DNA of 64,000 nt from Paramecium octaurelia (Eukaryota; Ciliophora; Oligohymenophorea; Peniculida; Parameciidae): NCBI GenBank assembly GCA_905182995.1, contig CAJJDP010000161.1, positions 150,535 to 214,534 on the forward strand, written 5' to 3'. Below, piece by piece: positions 45,961-58,300 of the stretch (position 1 is its first letter; each line of letters begins with the position of its first letter). The notes below the pieces were generated by a model that did not search any database, had not been told where the DNA came from, and was given only the letters and a program-made list of their open reading frames with translations. Position numbers and translations under genes: made by a program.

Positions 45961-48900
45961 ATGTTCATGATTATAATTTTAATCATATCCTTTGCCAAGT
46001 CTTAATGGGTCATTGCAAATTATTTTCTCACCTCTCAACAGATATACCAAAAATCATCCTATTGCTATAATTATTACACAGAATACTTTTGTGAAGCAAC
46101 CTCATATACTACAGCAAATTTTATTACTTGTCAATAACCTTAGCGTAGTTTTATCACTTTGAATCAATCTTTCAAAGGAATCAGATAATACAGTACTTAT
46201 TCATTCAATAGTGGATATTTCATATCTTTTGATTTATACTTTGGAGGTAAGTGGGTTAATGATGAAGTAGTTTTTGAAGTTGGATCCTTTTAAAATAAAT
46301 TTTCATATACTTCCCCTGATATATACCCAATTACATAAGGGTTTTGTGACTCCCTTTAAACCGACGTAAAGACAGTTAATTTCACTATACCAAGCTATTA
46401 ATCTGGGTAAATGAAATTCAGTTTGTCTACCAAAAATGCAGGATCTGTTTCAATCAATATGATTATCACATCAAGAAAAAGTTCAATAATATGCTACCCC
46501 TCATGTTCAGCATGTATAGGGCCAGAGCAAAACTAGTGTTTATCTTGTTTTTATGGAGTACCAGCAAATAATAAATGTCCGCAATGTCCAAATAACTTAT
46601 ATTATGAAAAAAACTCAGGGTGCAAAATTAATTGTAAATTTGAGAATTCTAAATTTTCAAATGGATTTTGTTAGGCATTTGATTGTAATTTGAATCATAT
46701 ATTTTAGATTATTCATTAATCTTATTCGATTATTATATAGGAGAAGTTAGTATGTTAAAATGGCAATAACTCTACGATCCCCTGCATATAAGCACATATC
46801 CACAATATACTTATACAGGTTCAAATAATTATGCCTACGGCATCTTTAGATATAATTCTGGAATAGGTAGATACATTAATGAAATAACCGCATCCTCATC
46901 AACATCCACCTATGGTTATGGACTTAGAATATAATTATAGTTATTCGATAATTTATAGCTTGGGACAGGAATAAGATTTATGATTAATAACACTTACTAT
47001 AGTTCTATTTACAAAGATTCTTAAGGGATCCAAACACACAGAATTAGCATAGGTAGCTAGAGCCAATATTCTTTCAACTCATACATGATGACCACTCTTG
47101 ATCTCTATATGTTTGTTGATATGCTCTAATATCCATTCTACTTTTCAGCAATTGGAAATCTCACGTAAAATTATAATTTATCTAAGTGGTTCATCAGGAT
47201 GGGGTTTAATGTCTCTCTAATTTACAAAGGGACTTTGCCCAAGGAATTGTCAGATGTGTGATGTACCTTATTAATGTAAAAAATGTTATTCTGGCTATTT
47301 TGTGAATAAGGATGGTAATTGTATTTATTCTTGTTCTTCTTTCACTTAAAAAGTCGTAGGAGACTATTGTTAGGAATATGAAGACGAAATTCCTTGTAAT
47401 TAATCTTATTTTATTTATAGATTCAAAATATTTGATAAAAGACTTTTATGATTTAGCTAATGATCAAGATTAATATCCTGAATACAAATTACTCTCCTAA
47501 GAGGGAGTTAACTTTTTAAAAGGTGAATATATCCATTATTCTACTTATAATAGCATTAGAATATTTGGTGGGTAATATGTTTGGAGTTAGGCTGTATTTT
47601 AGAGAATTCATTAAATTAGCAATAAACCACACCATAGAATTACTATTTCCTTTAGAATTGTCTTCGGTCCTAATTTTCCTTCAGATAGCAGATTTATTTA
47701 TACTGTTGATGATAATGCACCTATTTCAAATTCTAGGTAAGGAAGTAGTCCATTTTTCATAAAAAATACATTTGTCCATACATAAGATGAATTAACAGTA
47801 AAATGGGAATGCTATGGAGTAAACAATGAACCAATCAATGCATATTGTGGATTCTATAATTATTTCATTGTAGTACATTATTGTTAACCCTATTGTTTAT
47901 AATGTACTGATTAAGATACATGTCTAGAATGGGAATAATATGATCAAGTTTAAATTCAGTTATCTTAGACTGAGTGTTAGAGTGAATAATACTATGATAA
48001 ATTTGAATTAAAATGTAAAAGTTGTCCTTCTTCTTGTTTAACATGTTAATCATCATATTATTGTCTAACATGTAAACCTACTTTCATTTTGACTAAATTA
48101 GGATGTGTGTGTTAGACAAATTAATATGATGAGGCCAATTAGTGTATGAATTGCCCATAACAATGTGAATAATGTCTAAATTCATCATTCTGTGTTAATT
48201 GTTCATTCTAAAAATATCGAACTCTAATGAATGGATAATGTGTATGTCTAGATGGATATTACTCAATACCCACAAATCCTTAATGTTAGAGATGCCATTA
48301 CTTTTGTAAAACTTGTTCAGGATATTCACAATGTATCGAGTGTTAGAATATCAACAATATTGAGAAAGTTGATTCTACATGCAAATGTAAAGCTGGTACA
48401 GCGTATCAAGATTCACTTAAAACATGTGCAGCCTGTCATTAAACCTGTTTGACTTGTTTTAAAATTTCAATAAGTGGATGTTTGACTTGTAATTCTGTTT
48501 AAAAGAGAGTGTTGAGAGGATTGAAATGTGAATGTCAACCAGGGTATTATGAATTGAATAATATTTGCGAAGGTAATCTTTAATCTTATTTTAGATTGTC
48601 CTAATTTAGAGGATAATTAATTAAGTCAATGTTATAATCAATGCAATAACAATCAAAAAGTATGGCATACAACTATTTGTAGTGCTTGTGATAGTGACTA
48701 AGAATTAGTCCAAAATAATTGCTAACCCAAATGTGGAGACAATTAATTATAGCTTTATGAAGAATGTGAAGATGGTAATAATACATTAGATGATTTGTGT
48801 TATAATTGCTAATTTTAATGTCCAATACATTGCTTGACTTGTAATGAAGCAACTACATTACCTTGTCCAGATATTTGCGGAGATGGAATAATTACAGGTG

Positions 48901-51900
48901 ACGAAGAATGCGAAGATGGCAATACAATATAATATGATGGATGTTATAATTGTAAATATTAATGTTAGACTGCTTGTACTAAATGTATTTTGGGGAAGTG
49001 TTATGAATGTTCAACCTTAGGATGGTACACTGATACATCTAATTGGAAATGTAAAGAATAATGTGGTGATGGATTAATAATAGGTACTGAATAATGTGAA
49101 GACCTTAATACAACTGATACAGATGGATGCCATAATTGCAGATTCTTTTGTAGAAAGGGTTGTTCATCTTGCAATTACACGACTGGTACATGTTTAAGTT
49201 GTGAATAACCAGGTTATGAACCCTATCAATATTATTGCAGAAATATTTGTGGAGATGGATTGATTGTCGATGGTCTTTATGGATTTTACCCGGAGTATTG
49301 TGACGATGGTAATACTGATAATAGCAACTATTGCAATAGTTCTTGTGAGGCTTGTGCAGTTGGATATACCCGATCAAATGTGAAAATATGTTAACCTATT
49401 TGTGGTGACAGTCGTAAAGTAGTTGGTGAAATATGTGAAACAGGACTAATATTACCTTATAAAGGCTGCCAGAGCTGTAAACCTAAGTGTTAAAGTATTT
49501 GTGAAAATTGCGATACTAACGGGAAGGGTTGTTTATAATGTTAACTTGGATATGTTAATTTGAATAACGTGTGTCATTCTATCTGTGGAGACTTAATAGT
49601 TACTGAGGCTGAAGAATGCGATGACGGAAACTTAATTTATGGAGACGGTTGTCATTTCTGTAGGTTTAGCTGTGTTAAATTATGTCTCAGCTGCATCAAT
49701 GGAGTTTGTTATTTATATGAAAATGACGAGGACTACGATTTGTCCATATCCAAATGCTTATCCGTTATAGGGTTAAATATGAAAATAGATTAATAAGCAT
49801 GTTTACTATTTAGTGACCTAATCTATTTTAGTAGATCTTATGTTAAGAACATATTTTAATGTCATCATAAATGCTAAGTTTGCAAATTCTAAACATGTTA
49901 TCTTTGCCAATAAGGTTATGAATTAACACCCAATAAGTAAGAATGCAGACAATCTTCGATATTATTAGATGAATTAAAATATTGCCAAATAAGCATTGGG
50001 AATTTCTGTTATGTATGCTATGATTATGCATATTTCGATATATTTGAAAATAGATGTAAACTACCTTCATATTCATTCCAATTAATTTAATAATAATGTA
50101 ATCAAGGTTATCAGTTGGATGATAATGGGATCTGTGTTTCTTCATGTGGAGATGGTATTCTTACTGAGGAGGAAGAATGTGAAACTTAAGACGAAAATTG
50201 TTTATATTGTATTTACCAATAGCCTTATAGATGTAATTATTTCTTCAAGGATCTCTGTCTTGAATGTGAACTTGGTTATTAGTATGATCTGATGAAGAAA
50301 TCATGCCAAGTCTGGAGGGAATATAAATAAATAGTTATGAATGAAGAAGAATACAATTATCTTATTTGTTAAGTGGAATTAAGTGGTAATTGTCTTAAAT
50401 GTGAGCAGGGGATGTGTTTAGAATGCAAACAACACTCCTTATTTATTAATGGATTGTGTAAGGAAATTTAAACACCTTCAGAATTGGAAATATTTAATGC
50501 AGAATTTGATTAAGATTAACATGAAAGTTTAGAATAAAATGAATAGTAATAATAATAATTATGTGATTTAAATTGCAATAAATGTCTAAATGGATTTTGT
50601 GAATAATGTAAGAATGGTTTTATACTAAATTCTATTATTCAGCTCTGTTAAGCAAGTGATTTCATCTAATATGTTAAAATCTATGATGAAAATACAATAT
50701 TGGATTCAGTTTTCAATGTAAATGAACATCGTTGCGAATTGCTCAATAATCAAATATTTGTTGATGATAAATTCTATGTTTATGACGAGAGTTGCTAGAG
50801 ACTTAGAGTGAATTAATAATAGAGTGAGGAATAAATAGAGTAAGACTCTAAAACTGACAATTATGAACCTTGTGATTAAAATTGCTTATTCTGCAATTTG
50901 GGGATATGTAGTTTATGCTTAAAAGGAAGTTACATTTTTAATTATGAATGTCTTTAAAATGGAGTTGTTGAATATTCTTAAAAAGAATAAGTATGTGGAG
51001 ATAAGATAGTGTAAATTGGAGAAGTTTGCGATGACGGCAATGAGTTTTAATATGACGGTTGTTTCTAATGTCAATTTAGTTGTGATGAAAACTGTTCAAA
51101 ATGTGAATATGGCATTTGCTTGATTTGTTAAATTGGATTTATTCTGGATTCTACAATTTGTAAACCTTTTTGCGGAGATGGCTTAGCGATACCATACAAG
51201 GAGGAGTGCGATGATTTCAATGATTCTCAAGGTGATGGATGTGATCAATGCAAATTTGAATGTGTACATAATTGTTTAAAATGCAATTAAGTACATTGTT
51301 ACAAATGTGAAAAGGGATATACAAATGAGAATGACATCTGTGTAGCTAAATGTGGAGATAGTATTGTAATTCCGGAATACGAATAATGCGATGATGGCAA
51401 TAAGATTATGTATGACGGTTGTTTTAATTGCCAATATTAATGCAGTCAGAATTGCTTAGAATGCTATTAAGGCATCTGTACCTTCGCTTGCCCAGATGAT
51501 AAGATTGTCGTTGATGGTATTTGTCTTCAATAGTGTGGTAAACTAATAGTGAGTTATAATAAAGAATGTGATGATGGCAATGAAATCGAGTATGATGGAT
51601 GTTTTGAATGCAAATTTTAATGCATCAATAATTGCCACTCCGATTTTTGTAAATAAGGGATTTGCACTAAATGCATATCTGGATATTTTTTATATATACA
51701 ATAATGCAATATATCAGAAATGGAGGAGAACTTCGAATCTATGTTAGGAAATTAACAAAGTAGTTGGATTTGTAAGGATTCTGAATGTGTGTTCTCTGAG
51801 AGTCCTAAGTTAGCCTTGAAGAGCGTAGGATTGCAGAAGGAAAAATATAAGTTGCTAATTCAGTTTGATTAGGAAGTACGTTGTGCTTTTACTGAATGCC

Positions 51901-53312
51901 AAGATATATTCAACATATATTTTCAAGAAATAAGTGAAGATTAATACAATGTTTAATGTTCTCCTTTCGAAAATTAGGGGTTTAAAAATTAAGATTAAGT
52001 AGTATGGGTTGAGTACTTAATTGAGATTGAAGTATTCAATCCAATAAAATTCTCGCCGACTTTAATTGTTATACTTTAACAAGAAATCCTTAATCAAAAT
52101 TAATAGAATATTACAACGATTAATTACAAATTAAAATTAGACAAAGCAATCATTTTAGAATAGAATCAGAAACAAACAACTGCTTAAATGCAGTTGACAA
52201 GCAAAGCTGTTGTAATAGCATCAATCTCGCTGGGTGCACTTTCATTAATTTCTGGGGAATCTACATTTGTTATGGAATTACTCAATATCATATAGTATCA
52301 GTCATTTCTTAAGTTTGTGAATTAGGAATATCCAGAGAACTTATTAATATATTTTTAGGCTTCTGAAATGATATCAGTTGGTCCTTATTTGTAGGTTTTC
52401 AACGTTGATTAATTAATTGAACCTATCTTAAAAAAGGATGAATTTATTCAACTTAATGGAAAGTTTCTTTATTATGAATTAGAACCAAGTATCATCATTA
52501 ACATTTGTCCCTAAATATTCCAAGCATTTGGAATTGTATTGGTAATGTTTTCTGGAAAAGTGTTGAATATATTATTTGTATATATAATGTCCAATCAATG
52601 GTTGACATCGACCCTATCAAACAAGAACAAATTATATTCAATTATAATATGCAAAATCTTAAAAACCATTAGGAAGGGAATCAAATTGTTGTAGATCTAA
52701 AAATACTATTTTGGTTTGAAATAGATAAAATTGCTTCTGTTATTAAATTCTTGGGATTTGCTATTCAAATCTGTATTGTATTTGAATAGTAAAAAGGATG
52801 AAACTCTTAGAAATATCATTGAGTCTACAATGAGTTTAGTAATCATAACAACGTATTTCGCTGTTCTTATTGATTGTTTTTAATCTTGCAGACCTAATAA
52901 ATTAATAAGCAAAGCCTAAAGATTTGATCAAATATTTGTGACTTTAGAACTTTGTAGAACAATTCTCTTTAGTGTTGTCTTAATTTTATTTTAAAGCAAC
53001 CAAGTTTTATAAACATTGTTGCTCTATATTGGTAGTTTTAGCTAGTGCTTTTTTATTTATAAGTACAAACAAGTTGATCAATTTGGTAAAATTTTATCAA
53101 TCCTTATCGAAGGATCGGTATCCATTTTTATATTGACTTCGATAATCTACTTTAAAGCCTTCAGAGAGTATATAAATCCAGATATTATGACAACTGTAGG
53201 ATTTGCTCATATCGGAATATTGCTTATAAGTTCAATTATATTAGGTGTAAAGTAAACTATCTTTACCATTAAACTATTTATTAAGAAATTTATGAAGACT
53301 AAAGAAAATTGA
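45961..53312 (+). CDS. Giant Cys-rich ectodomain protein with C-terminal multi-pass membrane domain
   Basis: Four introns (46685-46707, 47165-47186, 47396-47420, 48573-48594) give 2,419 residues. It starts with a signal peptide (MFMIIILIISFAKS) and a ~400-residue beta-rich N-terminal region. About 1,300 residues of furin/growth-factor-receptor-like Cys repeats follow. From ~930 on there is a recurring motif CGDG...ECDDGN...YDGCFNCQ about every 60-75 residues (e.g. near 48870, 49250, 49580, 51170, 51350, 51540). The last ~370 residues hold roughly seven hydrophobic helices (ISLGALSLISG, IFQAFGIVLVMFSGKVL, MSLVIITTYFAVLID, FSVVLILF, SVSIFILTSIIYF, IGILLISSIILGV). Known ciliates have families of such proteins; the ligand and role are unknown. 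Topology suggests a surface receptor or adhesion protein. Confidence 0.85.
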
Positions 53313-55337
53313 ATTTATCTAAAACTTCTCTTGTGTTCTAATATATATAAATAATTTATATAAAACTACTATTATTATCAATATTTATGTCTCTTATAAA
53401 ATGTCTAAGTGTGTAAATTTTAAATATTTTATGTCACAAAAATATGTATATTATCAGAATTAAAATGGGAATACTATATTTTATGCTTTGATCTATAACT
53501 CACTCATATAAATTGATATATAAATTTAGAAATCAAATCATTTTTTTGTTAATTCTTGTGTGGATTTTAGACAGCTTGTTAGGTGATATCTTTCGCCTTT
53601 TTAATTATGGTTTATTATTATCGGTTCTAAAACTTGATTTTGTTTATATCAGATCCATTTATCCCTTTTTTCATTTTTGTATCTATTTCTACAATAATGA
53701 ACCGATTGGTTATAATAAATTGATTAGAACAAAGTATAACAAATTTTGAAATAAGATATTTTGTAAAAAATAATATAAATAATATAATTGATGTCAACCT
53801 AATGATTGACAATAATTCGATATTCAAAAAAGCTGAAAAATTTGAACACTAGGAAGTGATGATAATATTATGATTATACATAATTATGCTCCATATTACA
53901 AATTCAAAAAAATAAAATAATGTAAAGTACATCATACATCAGGATGGATTGTAAGAAAGGTGCAATTATGAGTATTTCTATCATCCATATATTTGATATT
54001 AGAGTAGAAAAAGAGAAAAATCTGGTTTGGAAGTCCTTACATAAATTTAAAAATTGATTCTCATTTCTTTAATAATATTGATATATAATAATATATTCAT
54101 CACCTGATATCATCGAAAGAAGATGGAAGATAGAGATATGGAAATTCTAATGAATATTTAAAATTGTAGAAAATCCTTAATGTGAATTCAAATTAATCAT
54201 AGACATAGTATTTATATATCTTAATGTCCCTTACTAACCTGGTTTTTATTATACCAGAAGTGAGTGGAAAAGTAACTCTATTAAATATTTTCAAACACAA
54301 TTAAATTCTAAGAAAAATTCATCAATAATCCAATACTTAATATAAATTTCAATTATTAATAATACTTAGAGCTTATTTTAAAGTGCGATCAGGAAACCTC
54401 CACAAAAAAATTGCTCCCTGGATGAATGACAATAATCTCCTTTATAAATATGATATAATAAAATAATTAAAATCTTTTTTTTCATGAAAATTTCAAACTT
54501 CTATATACTATTAATTCTTGGTTCTTATAATGATAACTTACTTAACACATAAAGCAAGAATATATTATAAATAATTGTTCCTTATGGCTTGCCAAGATGA
54601 AGCAATCCATTTGTCAATTCAATTTATACACCAAATTCTATCTGATTTTAGAATGCTAGATTATTGGCTCTTTCTTTAAGGACTTTAAGATGTAAAAGTC
54701 TAATCATAGAGAAAATGCTAGTATTAGTATTATGGCTAGATCCTTTGCCTTAAATTTTAAAGAAGAGGTGTAAAAATCAGATAGAAATAATTGAAAATAT
54801 AAAACTGAGATGAGTAGTCTTCCCTATAGTATTGAGACCTGATCTTGATGCTTATAGTATTAATAATATATACAGAATAAATCATTCAACATTCCATTTT
54901 AAAAAAGCCCTTCTTGTTAGAGCATAATTTTTCCCTAATTTATATTCTATTGTTTATCTCTACATCTTCCTTGATAAATGTTGATACATTGATATATAGA
55001 AAATAGTTTAAATTTGTTTTTCTCTCCACATTAGTGATATTTCACACATATGGTTGAACTTGATGGTATCAACATTTTAATGAGGAAATATCCTATCCAT
55101 AACCAAAATAGAGAGCATCCTAAAGGATCACTCTATTGAGGGAAAGGCAATAAAAACAAACAGAATAAATAATACAAGTTAAAAATATTAATGAGGTTAA
55201 TTAAATATTAAATTAAATTCTGAATGTCAATAACTAAATAATTAAGATGTATATATGAAAAATTAAAAATTAATTTTTATTACATTATTAAAAGTTTAAT
55301 AAATGTTCCTCAAATATTTACTTTACTAAATAAAGAA
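53313..55337. other. Gene-poor 2-kb stretch with doubtful ORFs
   Basis: No convincing gene. Under the ciliate code three frames stand out. A hydrophobic 78-codon ORF at 53513-53749 (+) is rich in Leu/Ile/Phe. A 61-residue ORF starts at 53401 (+). A minus-strand frame at 54704-55075 (123 codons from ATG 55075) contains VSILQGRLLISVLYFQLF and may continue in another frame (KSLKKEPIIQHSKIRQN), as decayed genes do. At 54484 a short plus ORF begins with a signal-peptide-like MKISNFYILLILGS and stops after 38 codons. None has recognisable homology. The region must include the antigen gene's promoter. Confidence 0.4.
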
Positions 55338-58300
55338 ATGCAAATCAAATATTTGCTATTAATAAGTCTTCTGCTTACAATAACTAAGCAAGTGACAGTG
55401 ACTAAAACCGATACATGTGATGATTGCACTTAATTCAAATCATCCTAAGATTGTAAAGCATTTGGATGTACCTGGACAGAGAAAACAGCCACAACAGCAG
55501 GATCTTGTGCCAAATCTACAGCTCCTCCTCCTGTTACCTTTACACCATATTGTTCAACAATAGAGACAGCAAATTGTGCTAAGACTTTTGGATGTGCTTT
55601 AGTTGAAGGAAAATGCACACATTTCACAGGATGTTCAGCTTATGTCAAAACTACACACTCAGACTGCTAAGCCATATCTTACATGTGTATTACAAATGGA
55701 ACAACATGCACAAATGCACTTGAGTGTGTTGGATATACTAAAGAATAATGTGAAACAACCCCTAGCTTGAAGAGCCCATACAAGTGTAAACTTGATGGAG
55801 AAACATGTAGAGACTATAAATGTATTGAAGCTGATTCATCACTTACAACTGATGCAGCCTGCTCAACTTGGTTAAGTGGTTGTAGAACAACAGGTGCTGG
55901 TTGTATTGATTTAGTGCCACCATGTGCCAGTTATTAAGGAACTTCTGAAACATGCCCAAAGATGAAGGGATCAGATGGAAATTGTGAATTTAATGCCGAT
56001 GGAAATGTTTGCAAAGCAAGAGTATGCACAGGTGCAGATACTGGACTTAACACTAATGAGGCTTGCGCTTCATATTAGGGTGGATGTGTAACAACAGGAA
56101 AAGGATGTATTGCAACTAGAGGAGCTTGTTCAACTTATGATGGAAATGCTTCAACTTGTATTGGATATATTGGTACAGATGGAGAATGTGCTGGAGATGC
56201 TACAGGTACTAAATGCAGAGCTAGATTATGCAGTGAAAAAACTGCAACAACTGATGCTGAGTGTGGTACTTGGAAGACTGGATGCAAATCAAATGGAAAA
56301 TAATGTGTTGATTCATTAAGTGCTTGTAGTTCATATGATGGAACAACCACAACATGTGCTGGATTGAAAGGATCAGATGGTAATTGCAAAGGAACTTCAA
56401 CAACAACAGCTAAATGTGCCTTAAAAGATTGTGTGGCTGATAGTAATGAAACCTTTAAAACATAAGCTCAATGTGAAGCAATTCAATCAAATTGTAAAAC
56501 TACAGGAAAAGGATGTGTAGCAACATTAGCTGCATGTTCATCCTATTCTTATACTGATGATGGAACATCTTGTAATTCATGGTATGGATCAGATGGTAGA
56601 TGTAAAAATGGAACAAGTGGAAAATGTGCAGCTAGAGTTTGTACTGAAGCTTAAACATCATTAACTACAAATAAATAATGTGATGATTACAAGAGTGGAT
56701 GTGTAACTACTGGAGCAGGATGTGTATCAACATCTGTTTGTTAAGATACTGTTAAATAAATTACTTGTGAAGGAACAACTAGTTGTGGATGGAATTCAAT
56801 CTGTGTTTCAAAGACTAGTTGTGGTTAATTATAGACTAAGTCTATTTGTGAAAGTGTCAAGATTAGCAATAAGCCATGTAAATGGGATACAGGTACATGC
56901 AGAAATGCAAGATGTGATGATTTTACTGCCACAGATGATAACACTTGCAATACATTACTTGAAAATTGTGTTACTAATGGTACAAAATGTGTTGATGGTA
57001 CTAATTGTGCTGCTTAGTTTAAAGGAACATAATAAGCATGCTAAGCTTTTAAAGCCAAATGCACAAACGATACTAATGCAACTGATACTGCTGTTTGTAA
57101 AGCAAGAACCTGTGACGATTCATATCTCACTTATGATAATGATCAAGATTGTGGTAATTATTTAACAGGTTGTGTGACAAAGGGAACTGGTTGTATTATT
57201 GAAACAGCTCTATGTTCAAGTTATACTGGTACTCCAGAACAATGTGATAAATTTAAAGGAAACAAGACTACAAGATGTTGGAATACAGGTGCTTCTGGTG
57301 TTTCTGGTGCTTGTGTTGATAAATAATGTACATAAGCTACTAGCATGGCAGATGACTCAGCTTGTGAAGCATTTTTAACAGGATGTTTATATGATGGAAA
57401 TGGAAGTTGTGTCGCTAAAAGTGCTGCATGCACAGCTTATACAGGTACTGCAACTACTTGCTTAAACTTTAAAGGAAGTAATTCAGCTAATCCATGTTTC
57501 CAAGGCGTTGGAGGCAAGTGCAGAAATAAATAATGTAGTGATGATACAACTAGCTCAAGTGATGGAGATTGCAATACATTTTTACCAGATTAATGTGTTA
57601 CTAAGGGAACTGGATGTATTGATAAGACCTCAGCTTGTACAGCATTTTAAGGAACAACCGAAAAGTGTTTAACATTTACTGCAAAATCAGGAGCAGATAA
57701 ATGCACAAGATTAGAAGCCTGTGTATCAAAAGCTACGACATGTGCTTCAAAAACAGGAATTGCTGCAAATGATGATTGTTTATCATATCATGCAGATTGT
57801 AGATTTAAATTTGGAGATACTGTTTGCATGCAAGGTTAATCTGCTTGTACTAGTTATGCATTGACTGGTACTGATGATGCTGCTAAGTAAGCTTATTGTA
57901 ATTCAATAACAACATTATCAGCTGGTACATGTAGTTATAGTACAGGTGTAACAGGTACATGTTCTGCCAGAGCATGCAATCTATGGGTGAGTACATTAAC
58001 TAATATATCATGTGAAAATTACAATGGAACAGCTTCATGTAAATTAAATGGTACTTCTTATTGTTATGCTCCTGTTGCTGATTGTGCTTCATACACAATC
58101 CCAGGTACCATAACAGAAAGTTCAGCTAAACTAGCGTGGTGTAATGCAATGTTCACAAATGCAGCTACTCCAACTAAGTGTTCATATGATTCAGCCACCA
58201 CAACAGTATGTTCTAATATAAATACTTGTGAAGAGATCATTTCTCCTACCAGTGCTGCTGATTGTAATAAAAGATTAGATGATGGAGACTGCTAATATAC

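Noticed and set aside
56135-56389. Antisense ORFs across the surface antigen (e.g. 55445-55627, 56135-56389, 60338-60577, 61937-62170)
   Set aside because: They arise from the repetitive Cys/Thr/Gly codons. They have no independent start context or protein-like composition, and the sense frame is open for 8.2 kb.
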